Assembly (NCBI GenBank): GCA_009904025.1
Contig: WYEE01000113.1
Location: 1 to 7,284 of the forward strand
DNA length: 7,284 bases
Origin: Thermogladius sp.
Lineage (GTDB): Archaea; Thermoproteota; Thermoprotei_A; Sulfolobales; Desulfurococcaceae
Direction: 5' to 3'
The notes under the pieces were generated by a model. That model saw only the letters and a program-made list of their open reading frames with translations. It was not told where the DNA came from and did no database searches. Every line of letters begins with the position of its first letter. The first letter of the stretch is position 1. Both the position numbers and the translations under genes were made by a program. Shown here piece by piece: positions 1 through 5,381 of the stretch.

Positions 1-1826
1 GATATGAAGACCTCCTTCGCGATGAAACCCATTAACAGCCCGAAGACTATTATCCACGCTTTCCCTCCCGTTATCTGGAATGGGTAGACAGCTGGCGCCA
101 GGAACCTAGATAGGGAGGCTGCGATACTTGAGGAGGCGTCCTCGGTGTATGTTAAGCCTGGTGTAAGCGAGACTAGGGCCCATATGATGATGCTTGACGC
201 GAATATTATTGTCCCAGCCTTAGCTATGAAGTGCTTCACGTTATTCCACGTCATCCACCACACGACCCTGCCCAGTGGTCTGTGGAGGGCCGGTATCTCG
301 AGCAACATCTCGGGAACAGGCTCTTTCTCCCTGCTTAGCTTGTAGAAGATGTAGTTCAAGACTGCGAAGGAGGCAAACGCGGTTAGATACCCGAGGAACA
401 CCAGGAGCCAGCCGCCCAGAGTCTTGAGGGCTGTAGCCAACGCGAGTAGCACGATGAGCCTAGCCTGGCAGGGTATCAGTGGTAGTGTTAGAATCTGCCT
501 CAACCTCTCCCCGCTTGAAAGGCTTGCCCTAGCCCCGAATACGCCGGGGACGTTGCAACCCATGGATATGGTTATAGGGAATAAAGCGTTGCCGGAGAGG
601 CCTATTCTAGACGTGAGTGTTGAAACCCCCACCGCCATCCTGGGCAACAACCCGGTGTCCTCGACTATGGAGAGGATGAGCATGACTATGAATATGAGGG
701 GGAGGAAGGTTAGTACTGAGGCGACACCGCCTATTATGCCATCGGAGATGAAGCTTGCTAAAACAGGGCTTGCTATGCGGCTCCGTGCAAGCTCCTGCAA
801 CCATCCCAGGGAGGAACTCATTAGACTAGATAAACTTAGTGCTTCAACCGCCTCGGCCAGCTCCTGGTAGCCCAACGCTGAAAGGATGACGTTTAGTGGG
901 AAACCGGTGTTGATAATGAAGGCTAGGATGAAGATTGAGAGGACTATTAGAAGGCTCAAAGCGGGTCCAACTAGAGGATTATAAAACATGCTACCACTCC
1001 TCGTCGGCTGCGGTAACTTCAACCTCACAATGGAGTCGCGTGTAATGCTTGTTATGAAGGCGAACCTCTTGGAGGAGGCTACAGCCGCTAAATCGCTGCC
1101 TACAACCCTTCTAGCCTCGCCTCTAATCTTCTCGACCTCCTCGTAGATCCCGCTACCACACTTCTCCTCCACCACGCTGGCTAATTCAGCGTCACCCTCT
1201 AGGAGCCTGACTGAGAGCCACCGCAACGGGTACCCAGTGAGGGATGCGCAGCCAGAGAGCTTCGACTCGATGCTACTTATAAACGGCTCCAGCTCGCCGT
1301 AGTCGACTCTAAGGTAATCTCCCCTGCCACCACGCTCTGCAACCTCAATTATCTTATCCAATAGGAAGCTAACCCCGTACCCACTTCTAGCGGATACAGC
1401 AACAACTGGTACTCCTAGCCTCTTCTCCAGGTGTTGTAGGTTTACGTGGAGACCGAGCTCGTGTGTTAAATCGTACTTAGTGTACGCTATTACGACTTTC
1501 TTGAACATCTCGAGGAATTGAACCGGCAGGTAGAGTGTTCTCTCGGGTATCGTGGAGTCCACCAAGGCCAATAAAACGTCTGCCTCCCCGCTTAGAATGT
1601 AGCTCCTAGAGATCCTCTCCTCGATAGTTAAAGCAGATAAACCATAGACGCCGGGCAGGTCGACGAACTTTATACGGTAGCCTTTGTACTCAGCGAAACC
1701 CTCGTGTTTTTCAACGGTCACACCCGGCCAGTTCGCTACGAGAACCCTACTCCCAGTTAGTAAGTTGAATAAAGTGGACTTACCTACGTTGGGTTGCCCC
1801 GCAACTGCCACCGTGATCTGCTTCAA
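1..1826 (-). CDS. feoB: Ferrous iron transporter FeoB, GTPase-permease (3' end outside window)
   Basis: FeoB is an inner-membrane Fe(II) importer with a cytosolic N-terminal G domain. Reading from the TTG at 1826, the frame is open to the left edge (608 codons); archaeal FeoB usually runs a little further, so only the last segment is missing. Visible motifs are the P-loop GQPNVGKST (residues 10-18), DLPG (56-59), a TKYD base-recognition motif (116-119) and SARSG after it. A helical linker follows, and hydrophobic segments begin near residue 287. The permease core carries GCNVPG with Cys424 and, 29 residues later, PCQAR with Cys453, matching the conserved cysteine pair of FeoB as I recall it. 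The last in-window residues include GFIAKEV, a typical FeoB C-terminal motif. The TTG start overlaps the feoA stop (TTGA), and GGAGGT lies 9 nt upstream, which supports this start and translational coupling. Identity is very secure. Confidence 0.96.
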   Translation of the reverse strand, partial: MKQITVAVAGQPNVGKSTLFNLLTGSRVLVANWPGVTVEKHEGFAEYKGYRIKFVDLPGVYGLSALTIEERISRSYILSGEADVLLALVDSTIPERTLYLPVQFLEMFKKVVIAYTKYDLTHELGLHVNLQHLEKRLGVPVVAVSARSGYGVSFLLDKIIEVAERGGRGDYLRVDYGELEPFISSIESKLSGCASLTGYPLRWLSVRLLEGDAELASVVEEKCGSGIYEEVEKIRGEARRVVGSDLAAVASSKRFAFITSITRDSIVRLKLPQPTRSGSMFYNPLVGPALSLLIVLSIFILAFIINTGFPLNVILSALGYQELAEAVEALSLSSLMSSSLGWLQELARSRIASPVLASFISDGIIGGVASVLTFLPLIFIVMLILSIVEDTGLLPRMAVGVSTLTSRIGLSGNALFPITISMGCNVPGVFGARASLSSGERLRQILTLPLIPCQARLIVLLALATALKTLGGWLLVFLGYLTAFASFAVLNYIFYKLSREKEPVPEMLLEIPALHRPLGRVVWWMTWNNVKHFIAKAGTIIFASSIIIWALVSLTPGLTYTEDASSSIAASLSRFLAPAVYPFQITGGKAWIIVFGLLMGFIAKEVFI

Positions 1827-2062
1827 CCCTCTCTAACCTCCTCTACGATGATCCTACGTGCTATCCCTCGGCCCAACGCGATCTCCGAGCCCATGACGCG
1901 CAACACGATTGGCCCTACCCCGTAGTTAGCGACCACTTCGGCTATACTACCGGGTAGCAAGCCCATCTGGTATAAACGCTGAACCCAACCCCTCCCGTCG
2001 ATGTTTACAATCCTAACCTTACTACCAGGCTTAGCTAAGTCTAAGGTGAGCACTGCAGACAC
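1823..2062 (-). CDS. feoA: FeoA, SH3-like partner of the FeoB iron transporter
   Basis: This 79-residue protein has the size of stand-alone FeoA, a small cytosolic SH3-like protein that works with FeoB. The family signature is clear: an N-terminal stretch ending in a beta strand (KVRIVNIDG), then the hallmark QMGLLPGS (residues 32-39), and a C-terminal strand with RVMGSEIALGRGIARRI. It is the first gene of a feoA-feoB operon, and its TGA overlaps the feoB TTG. The start at 2062 is GTG, three codons before a second in-frame GTG (2053). No Shine-Dalgarno sequence sits at normal spacing, because a DtxR-type palindrome ends only 2 bp upstream of the start. The mRNA may therefore be leaderless, as is common for first genes in Crenarchaeota. 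Regulation is probably iron-dependent repression through that palindrome (inference). Confidence 0.93.
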   Translation of the reverse strand: MSAVLTLDLAKPGSKVRIVNIDGRGWVQRLYQMGLLPGSIAEVVANYGVGPIVLRVMGSEIALGRGIARRIIVEEVREG

Positions 2063-2064
2063 CT

Positions 2065-2080
2065 GTTAGGATAACCTAAC
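2065..2080. promoter_or_regulatory. Predicted DtxR/IdeR-type iron-responsive operator
   Basis: The sequence GTTAGGATAACCTAAC is a perfect inverted repeat with 6-bp arms and a 4-bp spacer. Its core TTAGG-N4-CCTAA matches both half-sites of the classical DtxR/IdeR box. It lies 2 bp upstream of the feoA GTG, between that start and an A/T-rich TATA candidate, so a bound repressor would cover the transcription start. This fits Fe(II)-dependent repression of feoAB. The regulator is not encoded in the window. It is about 45 bp from the divergent mptA start, so an effect on mptA is possible but unproven. Confidence 0.75.
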
Positions 2081-2087
2081 ACTCCTT

Positions 2088-2103
2088 CTAATTATGCTAA
2101 TTA
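2088..2103. promoter_or_regulatory. Divergent A/T-rich promoter elements for feoA and mptA
   Basis: CTAATTA occurs twice as a direct repeat (2088-2094 and 2097-2103). The core TAATTA is self-complementary, so each copy can be read as a TATA-like element in either direction. On the minus strand, the copy at 2088-2095 lies about 27 bp upstream of 2065, close to the feoA GTG. On the plus strand, the copy at 2097-2103 lies about 25-27 bp upstream of 2125-2127, where the mptA ATG is. Both spacings fit leaderless or nearly leaderless transcripts. This is assigned by spacing and composition only. Confidence 0.45.
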
Positions 2104-2124
2104 CGTTATTGTTCACTTTTAAAG

Positions 2125-2919
2125 ATGGGTGGGAGCATGCTTAAAAGAGATATCCATGATGATAAGCCGGAGCACGAAATCAGAGTTGATGCTGTGGGGA
2201 TTGGTTGGATCCCTCTGCCCCCGATAGTTAAGGGCAGAATCATCTTAAACCCCATGGTGAAAGTCCTTGTAGACTTGCCTTTTAATAAGCGCGGAGCCCA
2301 CTTATCGCGGAGTTACAGGGCTGTAAAATCGATAAGCGGCCAGGATCTCTTCGAGAGACCGGAGGCCCTAGCCGAAAGGCTTCTCGAGCTACACGACTAC
2401 TCTAGGAGGGCTGTAGTGGTGTTGAGGGCGGAGGGCTTGCTCATAGAGGGGGACGATTACAGGCGATTCAAAGCTTTCAAGAAGATCGTGTACGAGAGAG
2501 GTTCAGGATCCTTAAGGAGAGTTGTGGGATACGGGTTTACTACTACAAACGCCTGCCCATGCGCCCTCCACACATCTCTACAATTACTAGGGAAACCCTT
2601 CACCCATATTCAGAGAGTGCTAGTTGAGGTCTACGTCAAGAGCAGGGGGAGTTTTCCTGTTGAGGAAGAGGAGTTCATAGCCGAGCTCTCTGAGGTGGTG
2701 CAACCCAGCTTGAAGGGTTTTCTAAACAGGATTAACGAAGTAGACTTTATAAGAAGGCTCGTCGAGAAACCCATGTTTGTTGAGGACATTGTTAGAGAGG
2801 TGGCGTACTGGCTTAAGACAAGGCTCTCGGGGCTTGGAGGAGTGGGGGTGGTGAAGGCTATCTCGCTGGAGTCAATACACGAGTACAATGCCGAGGCAGT
2901 GCTGAAGATTAACCTATGA
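2125..2919 (+). CDS. mptA: GTP cyclohydrolase MptA (type IB, FolE2 family)
   Basis: MptA opens the guanine ring of GTP to make 7,8-dihydroneopterin 2',3'-cyclic phosphate, the first step of archaeal (methanopterin/folate-type) pterin synthesis. It is cytosolic, and the methanogen enzyme is Fe(II)-dependent. Length is 264 residues, as expected. Family landmarks are the opening RDIHDDKPE, KRGAHLSR (55-62), the metal/catalytic cysteine motif with Cys144 and Cys146 in TNACPCALHTS, THIQR (160-164), KPMFVEDIVREV (215-226) and ESIHEYNAEA (249-258). Two starts are possible: ATG at 2125, which fits a leaderless transcript, or ATG at 2137, preceded by the purine-rich GGTGGGAG and leaving an N-terminus (MLKRDI) closer to relatives. 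It is transcribed divergently from feoAB and followed 12 bp later by mptE, a later enzyme of the same pathway. The homologous haloarchaeal enzyme has also been tied to archaeosine synthesis, so the end product here is not certain. Confidence 0.93.
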   Translation: MGGSMLKRDIHDDKPEHEIRVDAVGIGWIPLPPIVKGRIILNPMVKVLVDLPFNKRGAHLSRSYRAVKSISGQDLFERPEALAERLLELHDYSRRAVVVLRAEGLLIEGDDYRRFKAFKKIVYERGSGSLRRVVGYGFTTTNACPCALHTSLQLLGKPFTHIQRVLVEVYVKSRGSFPVEEEEFIAELSEVVQPSLKGFLNRINEVDFIRRLVEKPMFVEDIVREVAYWLKTRLSGLGGVGVVKAISLESIHEYNAEAVLKINL

Positions 2920-2931
2920 GAGGGCTTCCAA

Positions 2932-3630
2932 ATGGCTTGGGTGATAGATAAGGGGGAGTGGCTTAAACTATACGGGGAGATTAAGTCGGCGCTTCCATTA
3001 TCATTCCACAAAGACCAGTATGCGACAAACCTACTAAGTATCTTACTCCAGCAACACCCAGGTAGGATGAGGTTAGAGGAGGTCCCCAGCGTAGGAAGGC
3101 CTGTTGTGGTATTCGGGTGTGGGATGAACCTTGCTGGCGATATAAGGGTATACTTAAACCGCTTCACCGATTACCCGGCAATCGCCGCAGACGGCTCGGT
3201 TAAAAAACTGCTTGACAACGGTATAGTACCGCTCATGGTAGTAACAGACCTGGACGGAGACTTAAGGTTTATACAAAAGGCGGCTAGAGAGGGATCCCTC
3301 ATCATCGTCCACGCCCACGGCGACAACATTGATAGGGTGCAAGGGTTTGTGGAGTCTATTCAAGGCAGAGTACTCGGTTCCACACAGGTTGAGCCGAGAC
3401 CCTACGTCTACAACTTCGGGGGTTTCACAGACGGGGATAGAGCTGTGTTCATAGCACGGGCACTCGGCTCGAGAAAGGTGATCCTGGCGGGCTTCGACTT
3501 CGAGAAGCCTTCAGCATGTGAAACAGATTTTGAGAAGAATCTTTGGGTTAAGAAACTGAAGCTCGAGGTAGCCAGGAGGCTCCTTGAATATCTTTCAAGC
3601 AAAGGCATGGAGATAGAGTTTATTCATTGA
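2932..3630 (+). CDS. mptE: 6-hydroxymethyl-7,8-dihydropterin pyrophosphokinase MptE-like
   Basis: MptE transfers pyrophosphate from ATP to 6-hydroxymethyl-7,8-dihydropterin, activating it for joining to the arylamine part of the cofactor. The archaeal enzyme is unrelated to bacterial FolK and belongs to the DUF115/MptE-like family. The 232-residue length is normal. Visible family motifs are FGCGMNL (61-67), the AADG turn (85-88), the acidic VVTDLDGD (103-110) that probably binds metal and diphosphate, VHAHGDN (126-132), GFTDGDRAV (164-172) and LAGFDFE (185-191). It begins 12 bp after mptA, behind a weak GAGAGGG purine run, so the two form one transcription unit. The 3' end overlaps the convergent gene by 7 bp. 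MptB and MptD, which act between MptA and MptE, are not in the window. Confidence 0.9.
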   Translation: MAWVIDKGEWLKLYGEIKSALPLSFHKDQYATNLLSILLQQHPGRMRLEEVPSVGRPVVVFGCGMNLAGDIRVYLNRFTDYPAIAADGSVKKLLDNGIVPLMVVTDLDGDLRFIQKAAREGSLIIVHAHGDNIDRVQGFVESIQGRVLGSTQVEPRPYVYNFGGFTDGDRAVFIARALGSRKVILAGFDFEKPSACETDFEKNLWVKKLKLEVARRLLEYLSSKGMEIEFIH

Positions 3631-4307
3631 AGATTTATGGGTTTAACAGCGAGCTCTTCTAGAACGAGCTCTATCTCGCGTAGGAAAAGGTTGAACTCGC
3701 TGATCGACACGAAGACGATGCTGTCGGATGCTGTCCTCAACGGTGGTTTCGTTAGAGTTAGGATCACGCCTACAACCTCCCTGGCCTTCCTAACTGTCGG
3801 GTACTTAGCGGCCACAACACTCTTATACTTCCTAAGCTTCCCAATTCTCTCCAGATGCTTATGCCCGGCATCCTCTAACCCAACCCTCGTGTTCCTACTC
3901 CAGTGCTTGCAATCGACTGCTAGGGCTCTGCCCGACGACTCGTCTACGCCGAATACATCTATCTGGAATCTAACGGGTTTCGTCACCAGCATGTTACCCA
4001 CTATCTCGTACGAGTGCCTCGACATTACCTCGCCGGCAAGCTCTTCAAAATCCCTCCACGAGATGAGGTGGCTTACTCTAGTGGGGCTGACGCCGCTCTC
4101 AACCAACCTCAATGCCAGGTTCACGGGGTTCCTGACCTTTACCAAGTCGCCTTCCACAATGAGGTCGCCGCGTAAATCGTTCACCATCCCCTCTATAACA
4201 CCGCGTGTACGGCCTGTCAGCCTCGACAACTCCTCGAAAGTTAACACACGGTACTTCAAGAGGAGTTCAATAGGGTTTACCAGCATTATCCGACACGTCC
4301 AAATCAT
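3624..4307 (-). CDS. Uncharacterised winged-helix plus PD-(D/E)xK nuclease-like protein
   Basis: I do not recognise a named family, but two domains can be read. Residues 11-58 look like a winged helix (helix, TFEELSRLTGRTRGVIEGMV, then the wing DLIVEGDLVKV). Residues 84-205 resemble the Mrr/Holliday-resolvase type of PD-(D/E)xK nuclease: WRDFEELAGEV with Glu88/89, then QIDVFGV with Asp117, then ALAVDCKHW with Asp132-x-Lys134, in correct order and spacing. A basic region follows (residues 150-176). It could cut DNA, or bind it as a relic nuclease. There is no methylase, helicase or toxin/antitoxin partner nearby, so a restriction role is not supported. ATG at 4307 sits where transcription should begin from the TATA element, hence possibly leaderless; ATG at 4286 (MLVNPIELL) is an alternative. 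The antisense open frame over the same DNA has a low-complexity, Ser/Thr-rich product and was discarded. Confidence 0.8.
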   Translation of the reverse strand: MIWTCRIMLVNPIELLLKYRVLTFEELSRLTGRTRGVIEGMVNDLRGDLIVEGDLVKVRNPVNLALRLVESGVSPTRVSHLISWRDFEELAGEVMSRHSYEIVGNMLVTKPVRFQIDVFGVDESSGRALAVDCKHWSRNTRVGLEDAGHKHLERIGKLRKYKSVVAAKYPTVRKAREVVGVILTLTKPPLRTASDSIVFVSISEFNLFLREIELVLEELAVKPINLQ

Positions 4308-4329
4308 ATGTGATCTAATACACGCTCCA

Positions 4330-4340
4330 CTTTAATATTC
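4330..4340 (-). promoter_or_regulatory. TATA element for the HTH-nuclease gene
   Basis: Read on the minus strand the sequence is GAATATTAAAG, a good archaeal TATA-type element. Its centre is about 27 bp upstream of the ATG at 4307, which predicts transcription starting at or next to that codon (a leaderless mRNA). Assigned by motif and spacing only. Confidence 0.5.
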
Positions 4341-4357
4341 TACAACCCTGCCAGGAC

Positions 4358-4368
4358 GTTTTAAAAAG
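4358..4368 (+). promoter_or_regulatory. TATA element for the dys-tiaS operon
   Basis: GTTTTAAAAAG is a strong A/T element in an otherwise GC-balanced gap. Its centre at about 4363 predicts initiation near 4390, giving a leader of roughly 17 nt that contains the Shine-Dalgarno sequence of dys. With the minus-strand element at 4330-4340 it makes a back-to-back promoter pair in the 99-bp gap. Confidence 0.6.
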
Positions 4369-4394
4369 CTGGAGACCCGGTTAGTATCTAGGCT

Positions 4395-4402
4395 GGGGTG
4401 AT
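4395..4402 (+). promoter_or_regulatory. Shine-Dalgarno site that decides the dys start
   Basis: GGGGTGAT (4395-4402) matches the archaeal consensus GGAGGTGAT closely and ends 4 nt before the ATG at 4407. The in-frame GTG at 4398 lies inside this site, so it is unlikely to be the true start. Confidence 0.7.
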
Positions 4403-4406
4403 TTCC

Positions 4407-5381
4407 ATGTCGGATGATTTCGTCGAGAACGCTAGGAGGAGTATTCTGGCTGAGCCTATCTCAGACTACATTGTTTCAGGGGATATGAGTATATGCGAGC
4501 TGGTTGAGAACTTCAGTAAATCCCATGGGTTCATGGCTTCACACGTCTCTAAGGCCTCGAAGATATTGGCTGAGATGAGGAAAGACAAGGAAGTCTTCAA
4601 GATACTGTCTTTCACGGGGAATCTGGTTGCGACAGGGCTACGCGGGGTTTTAACACAGGTGATCAAAGATGGATTCGCGGACGTTGTAATAACAACCTGC
4701 GGGGCTGTAGACCACGATATTGCTAGGTCGGTTGGGTCGAAGTATTTTAAGGGGGACTGGCTCTACGACGACGCGTTTCTGAGGAATATTGAAGTCCACA
4801 GACTAGGGAACATCCTTATACCCTGGGAGAACTACGGCTTAGCGATAGAGAGGTTCACCAGAAGCCTGCTCGACGAGCTGGTCAAAGAGAGAAAGGAGTG
4901 GAGCGGCTTCGAGCTGCTTTGGGAGGCCGGGAAGAGGATTAAGGATGAACACAGTGTTCTAAGAGCGGCGTACGAGAAGAAGATCCCAGTGATAGTGCCG
5001 GGCCTGCTTGACGGGGCTTTCGGGACAAACATAGTGTTCCACAGCACGCTGAGCGGCTTTAAATTAGACTTGCTGGCGGATGAGAAGGAGTTGTCGAACC
5101 TCGTATTCTCGGCTAAGAAGGTTGGCGGCCTCATAATCGGGGGCGGGATATCCAAGCACCACGCCCTGTGGTGGTCCCAGTTTAGGGAGGGGATGGATTA
5201 CAGTGTCTACATAACCACTGCTCAGGAGTATGACGGGAGTTTAAGCGGTGCGCATCTAAGAGAGGCTATAACCTGGGGTAAAGTGAAGCCGAGTGCTAGG
5301 AGCGTAGTCGTCTACGGGGATGCCACGGTTATATTACCACTTGTTGTCGCCGGGGCATACTGCTACCTGAAGAGTGGCTGA
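4407..5381 (+). CDS. dys: Deoxyhypusine synthase
   Basis: Deoxyhypusine synthase is a cytosolic NAD-dependent enzyme that moves the aminobutyl group of spermidine onto one lysine of translation factor aIF5A. The 324-residue length fits archaeal members. Landmarks in order are TGNLVATGLRG (70-80), the NAD-site motif TTCGAVDHD (96-104), GDWLYDD (116-122), VPGLLDGAFGTN (197-208), GGGISKHH (246-252), AQEYDGSLSGAH (272-283) and REAITWGK, whose Lys292 corresponds to the catalytic lysine that forms the enzyme intermediate. The ATG at 4407 is chosen over the GTG at 4398 because a strong Shine-Dalgarno sequence overlaps that GTG. It is the first gene of an operon with tiaS, which it overlaps by 8 bp. 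Archaeal deoxyhypusine is often the final state or is hydroxylated later; no hydroxylase gene is present here. Confidence 0.96.
   Translation: MSDDFVENARRSILAEPISDYIVSGDMSICELVENFSKSHGFMASHVSKASKILAEMRKDKEVFKILSFTGNLVATGLRGVLTQVIKDGFADVVITTCGAVDHDIARSVGSKYFKGDWLYDDAFLRNIEVHRLGNILIPWENYGLAIERFTRSLLDELVKERKEWSGFELLWEAGKRIKDEHSVLRAAYEKKIPVIVPGLLDGAFGTNIVFHSTLSGFKLDLLADEKELSNLVFSAKKVGGLIIGGGISKHHALWWSQFREGMDYSVYITTAQEYDGSLSGAHLREAITWGKVKPSARSVVVYGDATVILPLVVAGAYCYLKSG

Noticed and set aside
424..870. Plus-strand 148-codon open frame opposite feoB
   Set aside because: It is antisense to well-conserved FeoB membrane segments (including GCNVPG), and its product resembles no family; it is a shadow of the real frame.
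2030..2039. Palindrome CTTAGCTAAG inside feoA, possible second regulator site
   Set aside because: It lies in the coding sequence (Ala/Lys codons), and its half-sites lack the GG/CC of the DtxR box; it is probably chance.
2117..2124. TTTTAAAG as the TATA box of mptA
   Set aside because: It touches the ATG at 2125; initiation about 27 bp downstream would fall after both plausible start codons and before the conserved N-terminal motif, so the CTAATTA elements fit better.
2631..3167. Minus-strand 178-codon open frame across mptA and mptE
   Set aside because: It is antisense to two recognised enzymes across their junction, and its Ser-rich product matches nothing.
3637..4335. Plus-strand 232-codon open frame opposite the nuclease-like gene
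   Set aside because: The product is Ser/Thr/Pro-rich with no domain, while the minus strand gives a coherent winged helix and PD-(D/E)xK pattern with its own TATA element.
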